64,000 bases of DNA from SZUA-584 sp964441275 (GTDB lineage: Bacteria; Bacillota; Clostridia; Christensenellales; SZUA-584). Below the pieces are notes generated by a model that ran no database searches, was not told where the DNA came from, and saw only the letters and a list, made by a program, of their open reading frames with translations. Location of the stretch: contig CAYTUG010000004.1 of NCBI GenBank assembly GCA_964441275.1, forward strand, positions 37,854 through 101,853, given 5' to 3'. Positions 35,285 to 43,295 of the stretch are shown one piece after another (position 1 is the stretch's first letter; each line of letters opens with the position of its first letter). The translations under genes were made by a program, and so were the position numbers.

Positions 35285-35331
35285 GGTTTTTAGAAACGCT
35301 TAACCAAGGCATACAATTAAACGGACACAAC

Positions 35332-35364
35332 AAAAAACCCCGAAGCGCAGGCTCCGGGGTTTTT
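35332..35364. terminator. Bidirectional intrinsic terminator between convergent genes
   Basis: CCCCGAAGC (35338-35346) pairs with GCTCCGGGG (35351-35359) with one mismatch and a 4-nt loop, flanked by A-run on the left and T-run on the right. It therefore works on both strands, ending the small membrane protein gene and the hydrogenase operon. Confidence 0.9.
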
Positions 35365-35369
35365 GATTG

Positions 35370-37115
35370 TTATTCAGGTTTATACTTAGGCCGCTGCTGG
35401 TAGTGAGTGTGAAGCAGCTCGTGCGCCTTGTGGCTGTTAGGTTTGCCTAAAAACTCGTCATACAGCATTTTGACTTCGGCATTTTCGTGCGCCTTGCGAA
35501 TAGGCTTGTCCGCGTCTTCCTGGTAAGTCGCCTTGGCGCGAAGTACATAGGGGTTGACGTCCATCCTCTTTTGAGCCGATACTATCGGCTGCCCGCCGCC
35601 CGTGACGCACCCTCCGGGGCATCCCATAACTTCTATAAAATGATATTGTTTTTCACCTCTGCGCACCGATTCGAGCAGTCTTTTGGCGCTTCCGGTTCCG
35701 CTTGCTACGGCTACGTTGACGTTCAAGTCGCCAATCTTTAGAGTCGCTTCCTTCACGCCGTCTATTCCGCGCACGCATTCGTAATCAATATCTTTTAAGT
35801 CTTGCCCCGTCAGCAAATCGGCAACGGTACGCAAAGCCGCTTCCATAACGCCGCCTGTTGCGCCGAATATTACGGCCGCGCCGGAAGACTCGCCAAGCAC
35901 GAGGTCGAAATCCTCATCGTCGAGGTTTTTAAAATCAATATTTGCTTGCTTTATCATTTTGGCGATCTCGCGCGTGGTAAGAACGGCATCCACATCGCGC
36001 AAACCGTTTACTTGCATCTCTTCGCGATCTTTTTCGAACTTCTTAGCGGTGCAAGGCATTATTGACACAACATAAATTGTTTCCGGGTCAATGTTAAATT
36101 TTTGAGCGTAATATGATTTAATAACCGCCCCTCCCATCTGATGCGGGGATTTGCATGTTGATAGGTTATCAAGCATATCGGGGAAGAAGTGTTCGCAGTA
36201 TTTTATCCAGCCCGGGCTGCAAGAGGTTATAAGCGGTAATTTGCCGCCGTTTTGAATGCGGTCTATTAATTCCGTGCCTTCTTCGATTACGGTCAAGTCG
36301 GCGCTAAAATCAACGTCGAATATCTTATCAAACCCCATCCGGCGCAGCGCCGCCGCCATTTTGCCTGTCACGCTCTTGCCCAATTCTATGCCGAACTCTT
36401 CGCCCAACCCAAAACGCACGGCGGGGGCAGTCTGTACCACCACGTGTTTGTTCGGGTCCTCCAAAGCCGCCCACACCTTGTCGATTTCGCTTCTTTCGGT
36501 AAGAGCGCCAACCGGGCAGGCGGTTATGCATTGCCCGCAATTAACGCAGGGCACGTCGTTTAGCGATTTTCCGAACACAGGCTCTATTGTAGTGTTAAAA
36601 CCGCGGTTAGTGGCGCCCACAGCGCCGATTTTTTGGATATTGCCGCACACCGCAACACAACGCCTGCACAGTATGCACTTGTTGGGGTCTCTTACTATAG
36701 AGTGCGAAAAATTATCAATAGGATGTTTTAAATTATCGTCGTCGTACGGTACGTCCTCAACGCCTAACTCTTCACACAAAGTCTGAAGTTCGCAGTTGCG
36801 GTTTCTAACGCAGGTTAAACAGCGCTTATCGTGGTTGGACAAAATAAGCTCAAGGTTAACCTTGCGAGCATCCGTCACTGCTTTTGATTTTGTGGAAACT
36901 TCCATGCCGTCCATTGCCGGAAGCACGCATGATGCCTGAAGCCCGCTGCCGCCTTTTATCATCTCAACAAGGCACATGCGGCATGCGCCTATTGCGTTTA
37001 CTCCCTTTAAATAACAAAGCGTGGGTATTCTAATATTGGCTGAACGCGCCGCTTCCAAGACCGTTGTGTTATCCGGCACCGTTACTTTTATACCATCTAT
37101 GGTTAAAGATATCAT
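35370..37115 (-). CDS. hydA: NADH-dependent [FeFe] hydrogenase, catalytic (H-cluster) subunit
   Basis: Makes or consumes H2; with the two subunits upstream it would couple NADH and reduced ferredoxin to hydrogen. The 581 residues have an N-terminal [2Fe-2S] domain (CYLKGVNAIGACRMC, about 34-48), a His-ligated [4Fe-4S] (HDKRCLTCVRNRNC, about 94-107), two [4Fe-4S] (CILCRRCVAVCG and CVNCGQCITACP, about 145-200) and the H-cluster signatures TSCSPGWIKYCE (L1), MPCTAKKFE (L2) and EVMGCPGGCVTGGGQP (L3). A short C-terminal small-subunit-like domain closes it. This is the HndD/HydA group A form. Last gene of the operon. Confidence 0.96.
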   Translation of the reverse strand: MISLTIDGIKVTVPDNTTVLEAARSANIRIPTLCYLKGVNAIGACRMCLVEMIKGGSGLQASCVLPAMDGMEVSTKSKAVTDARKVNLELILSNHDKRCLTCVRNRNCELQTLCEELGVEDVPYDDDNLKHPIDNFSHSIVRDPNKCILCRRCVAVCGNIQKIGAVGATNRGFNTTIEPVFGKSLNDVPCVNCGQCITACPVGALTERSEIDKVWAALEDPNKHVVVQTAPAVRFGLGEEFGIELGKSVTGKMAAALRRMGFDKIFDVDFSADLTVIEEGTELIDRIQNGGKLPLITSCSPGWIKYCEHFFPDMLDNLSTCKSPHQMGGAVIKSYYAQKFNIDPETIYVVSIMPCTAKKFEKDREEMQVNGLRDVDAVLTTREIAKMIKQANIDFKNLDDEDFDLVLGESSGAAVIFGATGGVMEAALRTVADLLTGQDLKDIDYECVRGIDGVKEATLKIGDLNVNVAVASGTGSAKRLLESVRRGEKQYHFIEVMGCPGGCVTGGGQPIVSAQKRMDVNPYVLRAKATYQEDADKPIRKAHENAEVKMLYDEFLGKPNSHKAHELLHTHYQQRPKYKPE

Positions 37116-37133
37116 GATCCATTTGCTCCCTTC

Positions 37134-38921
37134 TTATTTAAGTTCTATTGCGCCGAATTTGCATTTTGCCATACATACGCCGCATTTTATGCACTTGCTC
37201 TGGTCTATCTCGTAAGGATGCTTAAGCATTCCCGAAATTGCGTTGGTTGGGCAAACCTTGGCGCAAACGCTGCATCCGGTACATTTTGACTTGTCAATAA
37301 TGTAAGAGAGCAGCGCCTTGCAGTGCCCTGCCGGGCATTTTTTATCGCGTATATGCGCCTCGTATTCGTCGCGGAAATATTTGATTGTCGATAACACAGG
37401 GTTAGGCGCCGTTTTGCCAAGGCCGCAAAGAGACGCGGCTTTTATGTTTACCGCTAACCTTTCAAGCCGTTCGATATCGCCCTCTTCACCCTGCCCCGCA
37501 ACTATGCGCTCTAATATCTCGAGCATACGTTTTGTGCCTATACGGCATGGAGGGCACTGCCCGCACGATTCGTCAACCGTAAAGTCGAGGAAAAAGCGCG
37601 CAACGTCTACCATACAGTTGTCTTCGTCCATTACTATAAGCCCTCCGCTGCCCATCATAGAGCCAATAGCGGTAAGCGAATCGTAGTCAATTGGCGTATC
37701 AAGATGGCTCGCCGGTATACATCCGCCCGAAGGCCCGCCTGTCTGCGCCGCTTTAAACGCTTTTCCGCCGGGTATGCCGCCGCCTATATCGTAAACGATT
37801 TCACGCAATGTTGTTCCCATGGGTATTTCAACAAGCCCCGTGTTGTTTATTTTTCCGCCCAAAGCGAAAACCTTGGTTCCCTTGCTTTTTTCTGTGCCCA
37901 TAGACGAAAACCAATCGGCACCGTTAAGTATTATCTGCGGAATATTTGCAAAAGTTTCAACATTGTTGATAATTGTCGGCTTGCCAAACAATCCTCTTTG
38001 AGCGGGGAACGGAGGTTTAGGACGAGGCTCGCCCCTGTTGCCTTCGATTGAAGAGATTAGGGCCATCTCTTCGCCGCAAACAAACGCGCCCGCGCCCAGC
38101 CTGATTTCAATATCAAAATCAAAATCGGTGCCGAATAAGCTTTTGCCCAAAAGCCCCAATTCGCGCGCCTGCGCAATTCCGATTTCCAAACGTTTGACGG
38201 CTATAGGATACTCTGCACGCACGTATATGTAGCCCATATTGGCGCCTATAGCGTAACCGGCTATCGCCATGGCTTCAAGCACTGCGTGAGGGTCTCCCTC
38301 TAATACGCTTCTGTCCATAAAAGCGCCGGGATCGCCTTCATCGGCGTTGCAGACGACATATTTCTGGTCGTTTTTCTCGTTATGGCAGAACTGCCATTTC
38401 AAACCCGCGGGGAACCCGCCGCCTCCGCGCCCGCGCAGTCCGCTCTCTTTTAAAATATCTATTACCTGCTGCGGTTTTAATTGCGTAAGGCATGTGCCTA
38501 AAGCCTTGTAACCGTCAAGCGCAATGTATTCTTCGATTTTTTCAGGGTCTATAACGCCGCAGTTTTTAAGGGCTATGCGCTTTTGTTTTTTATAAAATCC
38601 AACATTAGAAAGTGACATTTCAACGTCTTGCGTTTCTTTATACAAAAGGCGCTTAACAAGCCTGCCTTTTAGCAGGTGTTCGCTCACAATTTCGGGCACA
38701 TCCGAAACCTTAACGTGGGAATAAAAGCTGCCTTCGGGATAGACTATAACAATCGGCCCGGCTTCGCATAAGCCGAAACAGCCCGTTTGAACAACCTTAA
38801 CCTCTTTTTCGAGGCCGGATTTTGCGATTTCTTCGTTAAATTTTTCTATTATCTTGGGCGAATCGGAAGACGTGCACCCGGTTCCGCCGCATACAAGTAC
38901 ATGCGATCTGAAAATCTCCAT
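37134..38921 (-). CDS. hydB: NADH-binding hydrogenase subunit (NuoF-like, HydB/HndC)
   Basis: FMN- and NADH-binding subunit of the multimeric hydrogenase; 595 residues. Order: thioredoxin-like [2Fe-2S] domain (CGGTGCTSSDS, about 11-21, and QTGCFGLCEAGP, about 46-57); NuoF core with GLRGRGGGGFPAGLKW (about 157-172, NADH/FMN loop) and GAGAFVCGEEMALISSIEG; the [4Fe-4S] motif ESCGQCPPCRIGTKRM (about 456-471); then two C-terminal ferredoxin clusters (CTGCSVCAKVCP, CIKCGVCMAKC). This domain set matches electron-bifurcating HydB proteins. The symbol is by analogy with Thermotoga and Moorella. Eighteen bases separate it from hydA. Confidence 0.95.
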   Translation of the reverse strand: MEIFRSHVLVCGGTGCTSSDSPKIIEKFNEEIAKSGLEKEVKVVQTGCFGLCEAGPIVIVYPEGSFYSHVKVSDVPEIVSEHLLKGRLVKRLLYKETQDVEMSLSNVGFYKKQKRIALKNCGVIDPEKIEEYIALDGYKALGTCLTQLKPQQVIDILKESGLRGRGGGGFPAGLKWQFCHNEKNDQKYVVCNADEGDPGAFMDRSVLEGDPHAVLEAMAIAGYAIGANMGYIYVRAEYPIAVKRLEIGIAQARELGLLGKSLFGTDFDFDIEIRLGAGAFVCGEEMALISSIEGNRGEPRPKPPFPAQRGLFGKPTIINNVETFANIPQIILNGADWFSSMGTEKSKGTKVFALGGKINNTGLVEIPMGTTLREIVYDIGGGIPGGKAFKAAQTGGPSGGCIPASHLDTPIDYDSLTAIGSMMGSGGLIVMDEDNCMVDVARFFLDFTVDESCGQCPPCRIGTKRMLEILERIVAGQGEEGDIERLERLAVNIKAASLCGLGKTAPNPVLSTIKYFRDEYEAHIRDKKCPAGHCKALLSYIIDKSKCTGCSVCAKVCPTNAISGMLKHPYEIDQSKCIKCGVCMAKCKFGAIELK

Positions 38922-38927
38922 TACTTT

Positions 38928-39311
38928 TTAACCCTCCTGCTGCTTTTCTTCATGGTATCCGATAGTATATTCAACGACCGGATTGCCGTTTACAATATGT
39001 TCCGCAACTATTCTGCCTGCCATATCGGGAGTAACTTTTACATATGTGACTTTTTCGTTTTCTTGGGTGTAAACCTCCACCATAGGCTCAAGCCGGCAAG
39101 CGCCGATGCAGCCTGTTTGCGTAACGGTAACATCCGAAAGCTTCCTTTTCGATACTTCCTCCACAAGAGCGGCAAGCACCGGCCTTGCACCCGCAGCTAT
39201 GCCGCATGTTGCCATGCCAACAACAATCCGCGTGCCTTCGCCTTTTTTGCGTAAATCTATCTGCAAAAGTGCTCTGTTTCTGATTTCTTCGAGTTCTTTT
39301 AAAGATTTCAT
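38928..39311 (-). CDS. Thioredoxin-like [2Fe-2S] ferredoxin (HndB-like)
   Basis: A 127-residue protein with the ferredoxin-like thioredoxin fold: MATCGIAAGARPV (first Cys pair position, about 31-43) and TQTGCIGACRLEPMV (about 69-83) supply the cluster ligands. HndB-type subunits accompany tetrameric NADP-reducing hydrogenases in Desulfovibrio and many Clostridia, probably as an extra electron relay. It overlaps the preceding ATPase gene by four bases and is 6 bp before the NuoF-like gene, so it belongs to the complex or its maturation. Only three Cys in the core motifs are clearly aligned; the cluster type is inferred from family knowledge. Confidence 0.88.
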   Translation of the reverse strand: MKSLKELEEIRNRALLQIDLRKKGEGTRIVVGMATCGIAAGARPVLAALVEEVSKRKLSDVTVTQTGCIGACRLEPMVEVYTQENEKVTYVKVTPDMAGRIVAEHIVNGNPVVEYTIGYHEEKQQEG

Positions 39312-39862
39312 ATTTCTTTTCCTCCAAAAACTTGTTGTAACCCTTCTCTTAAATACTGGCGTATGTATGCGCTAACTTCCGGATGTGATATCTCCACATC
39401 TCCCAAAGTGTTTTTTATTGCTCTTGTATCGAACAAAAACGTTTTTTTGTCATAAGCGGCATTTAAGACAAAATCCTTATCCGCGTTCGTTACCGCAAGA
39501 ACCGCCGCTGTTTGGGCAATATCTCCCAACGGGGGACGGTCTATATGCGAAAGCACAAGCTTAGCGCAAACCTGAGTGCCGGCTTCGGGCTTTGACGTTA
39601 TGGTTAAACTGCCGCCCGACTTTTGGCAATTTGATTCGAAAAGAGGAATTCCAAGCCCGATATCCCGTGTTGTGCGCGATGTCGTAAAAGGGCTTTTTAT
39701 TCTTTCGAGCAGATCCGAACCCATACCGCAACCGTTATCACATATGTGAATTGTAAGAATATCCTTAACGCTGTCGGCCTTTATATCTATCGATATAAGG
39801 CTGCCGCCCGCCGAAAGCGAATTTTCTACAATATCAAGAATGTGTAATGACAAGTCCCGCAT
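39308..39862 (-). CDS. Histidine-kinase-like ATPase within the hydrogenase operon
   Basis: A 184-residue protein with a GHKL ATPase domain: N-box HILDIVENSLSAG (about 7-19), G1 CDNGCGMG (about 41-48), a flexible lid and G2 DIGLGIPLFESNC (about 67-79), then ~60 residues without known motif. There is no dimerisation helix or phospho-accepting His, so it is not a full sensor kinase. Homologues are regularly found between the NuoE-like and HndB-like genes in clostridial hydrogenase operons; their role is unknown. It could phosphorylate a partner, like RsbW/SpoIIAB-type kinases. It overlaps the next gene by ATGA. Confidence 0.85.
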   Translation of the reverse strand: MRDLSLHILDIVENSLSAGGSLISIDIKADSVKDILTIHICDNGCGMGSDLLERIKSPFTTSRTTRDIGLGIPLFESNCQKSGGSLTITSKPEAGTQVCAKLVLSHIDRPPLGDIAQTAAVLAVTNADKDFVLNAAYDKKTFLFDTRAIKNTLGDVEISHPEVSAYIRQYLREGLQQVFGGKEI

Positions 39863-39864
39863 TG

Positions 39865-40341
39865 CTACTTTCTAAATTTCGCTAATATACCGGGGACGTC
39901 GTCGGGTACAAGCCTGCCAAACACCTGATCGTCTATCATTATCACAGGGGCAAGCCCGCAGCAGCCAAGACAGCGTGTAGCTTCAAGAGTAAAAAGCCTG
40001 TCATCCGTCGTCTCCCCGGGTGCAATTGAAAGCTCTTCGCACAGTTTGTCCATTATCTTTTCAACGTTGCGCACATAGCAGGCGGTGCCCATACACACGC
40101 TGATTATGTGCTCGCCTTTAGGCGCAAGCGCAAATTGAGAATAAAAAGTTGCAACCCCGTATACATCGCTCATGGGAATGCCAAGCTGTTCGGAAATTAT
40201 TTGCTGCACATCAAATGTCAATGCACCGAAAAGCGATTGGGCCTTTTGCATTACAGGCATAAGAGGCCCCGGTTTTTTCTTTTGTTCATCGATAAAACTT
40301 ATCAGCTCTTCGCACATAAGCTTATCTTGAGTAACTGCCAT
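39865..40341 (-). CDS. hydC: NuoE-like [2Fe-2S] hydrogenase subunit (HydC/HndA)
   Basis: A 158-residue thioredoxin-like subunit that carries a [2Fe-2S] cluster and works with the NuoF-like subunit. Cluster ligands are in VCMGTACYVRN (about 88-98) and ATRCLGCCGLAPV (about 129-141). GVATFYSQF (about 70-78) is a conserved NuoE segment. First gene of the structural operon; GGAGGG precedes the start, and the leader contains two Rex-like boxes. The symbol is by analogy with bifurcating hydrogenases. Confidence 0.95.
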   Translation of the reverse strand: MAVTQDKLMCEELISFIDEQKKKPGPLMPVMQKAQSLFGALTFDVQQIISEQLGIPMSDVYGVATFYSQFALAPKGEHIISVCMGTACYVRNVEKIMDKLCEELSIAPGETTDDRLFTLEATRCLGCCGLAPVIMIDDQVFGRLVPDDVPGILAKFRK

Positions 40342-40365
40342 TATCGATCCCTCCTAAAGATGCTT

Positions 40366-40393
40366 TTTATATTAATTGTTAAAAAAATCACAA
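40366..40393 (-). promoter_or_regulatory. Promoter of the hydrogenase structural operon
   Basis: Minus strand TTGTGA (40388-40393), 16-bp spacer, TATAAA (40366-40371), 25 bp before the NuoE-like start codon. The -35 is embedded in a Rex-like box, as expected for redox repression. Confidence 0.6.
40376..40393. promoter_or_regulatory. Rex-like operator, box 1
   Basis: TTGTTAAAAAAATCACAA, an 18-bp imperfect palindrome fitting the Rex consensus TTGTKAAnnnnTTMACAA at all but one or two positions. It covers the -35 and spacer of the hydrogenase promoter, so an NADH/NAD-sensing Rex repressor would block transcription. Confidence 0.7.
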
Positions 40394-40398
40394 TTACA

Positions 40399-40416
40399 TT
40401 GATAAAAAAATCACGA
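40399..40416. promoter_or_regulatory. Rex-like operator, box 2 (weaker)
   Basis: TTGATAAAAAAATCACGA, sharing 16 of 18 positions with box 1, in the same orientation and 23 bp further upstream (about two helix turns). A tandem, same-face arrangement supports cooperative binding. Confidence 0.5.
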
Positions 40417-40530
40417 TTTTACCAGCAGTTATTCTATCACAAGTGCATCGAAATTGCATCATTAAAATTGTGGATTTTATAAGAACTTTGTACAAATTGA
40501 ACGAATTAAAGATTTTCGCGTAAAAACAGC

Positions 40531-41211
40531 TTATAAATTGCGCAAAAATTGTATAAAATCGGCTGCGTTGAATACATTGGCAAGCGAATGAATTGGTTCT
40601 GATATATCTTCAAGCCTATGCGCATCCGAGGAGTTGAGCACAAAAAGATTTGGGTCAATGGGGGGGCGTAACGATTTTAGCGATACTTCAACGCACTTAA
40701 ACAGCCCGGGGGGCAGAAATCCCAAGTTTGAAAGCACGGAAAACGATTCGCGGTTTATATGCGCGGGCACCGCACAGCCGCCAAGCTGCCACACAGCGTC
40801 TTTAATTTCTTCGAGCGAAAAATTAGTGGCGGACAGCAACAGCTTATCAACCTGCCCGAGTGCCGTATCATCAATATCCATTATAATTTGATTGCCGAAT
40901 ATTTCGGGACGGTTAGCTATGTCGGGCAAGGAATCGTATACCAATTCTCCGAAATGTTCGGCGGCGTCTATGTTGTCAAAATAGGCAAGCACATGCACCT
41001 CTTCGCTTGACGTAACCTCTATTCCGGGCACGAGTGAGAGCCCTTCTGACGCACTCGCAAATGCGGTTAAGTTTTTTGCACAGTTATGATCGGTCAACGC
41101 CACTAACGTCAGCTCTTTTAAACGCGCCATTGCAGCAATGTTTTGGGGGGTCATATCGTCATCGGCGCAGGGGGACAGGCACGAATGAATATGAAGATCG
41201 TAAAAATTCAT
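40531..41211 (-). CDS. PHP domain metal-dependent phosphoesterase
   Basis: A 226-residue PHP protein. Metal ligands appear in DLHIHSCLSPC (residues 5-15) and ALTDHNCAKNL (about 38-48), with PGIEVTSSEEVHVLAYF (about 61-77) and LNSSDAHRLEDI near the end. This fits PHP phosphatases such as histidinol-phosphate or 3',5'-nucleotide phosphatases and TrpH-like enzymes. The substrate is unknown. It overlaps the DRTGG gene by four bases and forms the end of an operon of signalling genes beside the hydrogenase, so hydrolysis of a phosphorylated signal or protein is an attractive inference. Confidence 0.87.
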   Translation of the reverse strand: MNFYDLHIHSCLSPCADDDMTPQNIAAMARLKELTLVALTDHNCAKNLTAFASASEGLSLVPGIEVTSSEEVHVLAYFDNIDAAEHFGELVYDSLPDIANRPEIFGNQIIMDIDDTALGQVDKLLLSATNFSLEEIKDAVWQLGGCAVPAHINRESFSVLSNLGFLPPGLFKCVEVSLKSLRPPIDPNLFVLNSSDAHRLEDISEPIHSLANVFNAADFIQFLRNL

Positions 41212-41549
41212 GGCGTTACATCGCCAATTCCCAACTTATTAAGCGTGATAGCGGCTGTGTAAGCCGTGCAAGGCGCGCTTACAATACATACGCCCTTTGC
41301 TTGCGCCGCATTGATGGTTTCATCGGACACAGCAGTATTGCAAGGGATTATCACGCATGAGCAATCTGTCAAAGATGCAATCGCCACAACATTGATGTGC
41401 GATTGAACAGTAATCCAGGCAGTGCCGTTTTGAGTGTGTGCCATTGCGTAGCTTAATAGGTCGCAAACGTATGCGGACGTTATATTAACGCCGGACGCAT
41501 TGCTAAGAGCATTCCATCCGGTAGAATCAATCAGCTTTTTTACTGTCAT
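41208..41549 (-). CDS. Stand-alone DRTGG-domain protein, copy 1
   Basis: A 113-residue protein resembling the N-terminal domain of HPr kinase and the DRTGG domain: a Rossmann-like alternation of strands with HINVVAIASLTDCSCVIIPC (about 52-71) and AQAKGVCIVSAP (about 82-93). No kinase P-loop is present. Such short proteins are often mislabelled serine kinases. The domain is thought to bind small ligands or nucleotides. A second copy is at 43296-43634 in the same operon, flanking the Fe-hydrogenase-like protein. It is coupled to the PHP gene. Confidence 0.72.
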   Translation of the reverse strand: MTVKKLIDSTGWNALSNASGVNITSAYVCDLLSYAMAHTQNGTAWITVQSHINVVAIASLTDCSCVIIPCNTAVSDETINAAQAKGVCIVSAPCTAYTAAITLNKLGIGDVTP

Positions 41550-41550
41550 T

Positions 41551-42852
41551 TTATTTCTCGCCCCTTTTGCTGTTTAAGGTCAGTTCCACCATCTGCTCGG
41601 CTAACGATGAAACTTTATCGCGTAAATTAAATATACAATCAATCTCGTTCGCATCGTTGCGCACGATATCTTCCGCCAACGCGCGGCAGGAGGGCGAGCC
41701 GCACGATCCGCAATCAAGCCCGGGCAAACGCTCGGTAATCTGCTCTATTAATTCAAGCTTCTTCATCGCTTTAACCATATCGTCGTCTATGCCCATTACA
41801 GGACGCGTCTTAATGGGTTCTTTTAGGAAAACCGAACCGTCTTCGATATATTGTTGAGCGTAATCGAGGGATAATTCTTTTTGCTTGATGCCGTTCGATA
41901 GGGAACGGATACGAGAGCGCGCAACATACGGGTTTTCAAAAACCAGCGCGCCGCCTACACATCCGCCCGGACACGCGAGCCCTTCGAAAAACTCCAAATC
42001 GTTAAGTTTTCCATTTTCAATTTCTTCAAGCACCTTAATGACGTTTTGTATACCGTCAACCGCAAGATAGTTGTCAATTCCCGATGCGGCAGATTCCCCG
42101 CCTGAATTTGCCCAATTGACGCCGTATACTGACGCAGTATCAAAATTGTCTGAATCGGTAATCGGCTTTTTTATTTGGCTCGATAACAGCCCGTATATAT
42201 CGATTATTGAAAAAGCACCGTCAATATTGCTCTTTTTCATTCCGTAAGGGTTTCTTATGCTTGTCATCTTTGCGGGGCACGGAGTGATAAAAAACGCGCC
42301 TATGTCCTTAGGGTCAACATTGTGCTTTTGCGAGTATTCGCGTTTGGCGGCTATGGCGGCAATTTCCATTGGGGATTGCAAATTTACAATGTTGGATACA
42401 AGGCTTGGAAAACGCACTTGAATAAGCCGCACAATTGCGGGGCAAGCGGAAGAAAGGGCAGGCTTATTTACTTTCGCGGCAAGATGCGCGGCGCAGCTTA
42501 TTATGTCCGCGCCCCGCGCCACTTCATAAACATCATCAAAACCCATCAGGTTTAACGCTAAAATAACGCGGCCGATGCTTGAAAGATTTTTAAACTGCCC
42601 GTAAAGCGCAGGCGCGGGAAGAGCGATTTTATATTTGTATTTGCCTATGTCTGAAAAAGGGTCAGTATATGCGGTTTTTGCGTGGTAAGGGCACACGCGT
42701 ATACATTCCCCGCAGTCTATGCAGCGTTCGGCAATTATCTGCGCTTTTCCATCGCGCACCCGGATAGCTTCGGTTGGGCAATGTTTTATGCAGTTGGTGC
42801 AGCCTTTGCATTTATCGCGATCTAATGTTACTGAATGAAAATATGTGTTCAT
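41551..42852 (-). CDS. Divergent [Fe] hydrogenase-like iron-sulfur protein, probable sensor
   Basis: A 433-residue protein with an N-terminal dicluster ferredoxin (CKGCTNCIKHCP, CIDCGECIRVCP; about 15-55), a hydrogenase large-subunit core and a C-terminal cluster motif CGSCGSPSCRALAED (about 391-405). The H-cluster loops are altered: SSACPAIVRL replaces TSCxPGW, FITPCPAKM corresponds to L2, and GLACPGGCVGGALVFENP to L3. The four H-cluster Cys positions look retained. Family members of this form are grouped with sensory [FeFe] hydrogenases (group C/D), here without the PAS domain of HydS. It is surrounded by kinase-like and DRTGG genes, favouring H2 or redox sensing over catalysis. Confidence 0.8.
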   Translation of the reverse strand: MNTYFHSVTLDRDKCKGCTNCIKHCPTEAIRVRDGKAQIIAERCIDCGECIRVCPYHAKTAYTDPFSDIGKYKYKIALPAPALYGQFKNLSSIGRVILALNLMGFDDVYEVARGADIISCAAHLAAKVNKPALSSACPAIVRLIQVRFPSLVSNIVNLQSPMEIAAIAAKREYSQKHNVDPKDIGAFFITPCPAKMTSIRNPYGMKKSNIDGAFSIIDIYGLLSSQIKKPITDSDNFDTASVYGVNWANSGGESAASGIDNYLAVDGIQNVIKVLEEIENGKLNDLEFFEGLACPGGCVGGALVFENPYVARSRIRSLSNGIKQKELSLDYAQQYIEDGSVFLKEPIKTRPVMGIDDDMVKAMKKLELIEQITERLPGLDCGSCGSPSCRALAEDIVRNDANEIDCIFNLRDKVSSLAEQMVELTLNSKRGEK

Positions 42853-42854
42853 CG

Positions 42855-43283
42855 TTAACCCCGCTGAATCAAAAAGCGCAAATCAAGATTTGTACCGCTT
42901 TCGTCTGATTCTATAGAAAAATCATCACAATTCTTTCTTATGTTGGGCAATCCCATCCCGGCGCCAAACCCCATCATGCGAACATGAGACGAAGCCGTGG
43001 AAAACCCTTCCCGCATTGCCATTTCAATGTTATCAATGCCCGGTCCCGTATCCTTGCACGCAAGCGTGATATCGTGCGGTGTCACCGCAAGCGCCATATT
43101 GCCGCCAAGGCTGTGGATTATCATATTAAGCTCCGCCTCATAAGCCGCAATAGCAACGCGCCGGATTAGCGCCGGATTTATTCCGAGCAGCCTTAGGATA
43201 TTTTTGATTTTTGCCGAAGCTTCCCCCGCGGCCGCAAAATCTTTAGACTGAACCGGAAAGGATTCCGTAAAAACATCTGGCAT
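42855..43283 (-). CDS. RsbT/SpoIIAB-like anti-sigma-type serine kinase (GHKL ATPase)
   Basis: A 142-residue single-domain ATPase. The N-box is YEAELNMIIHSLGG (about 48-61), G1 CKDTGPGIDN (about 77-86) and G2 GFGAGMGLPNIRKNCD (about 104-119). This is the architecture of RsbT, RsbW and SpoIIAB, which phosphorylate small partner proteins. It lies 2 bp upstream of the Fe-hydrogenase-like gene and just downstream of a DRTGG gene, so it is the likely output component of the module. No STAS or sigma-factor gene is adjacent, so the target is unknown. Confidence 0.85.
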   Translation of the reverse strand: MPDVFTESFPVQSKDFAAAGEASAKIKNILRLLGINPALIRRVAIAAYEAELNMIIHSLGGNMALAVTPHDITLACKDTGPGIDNIEMAMREGFSTASSHVRMMGFGAGMGLPNIRKNCDDFSIESDESGTNLDLRFLIQRG

Positions 43284-43295
43284 GTTTACCGCCTT

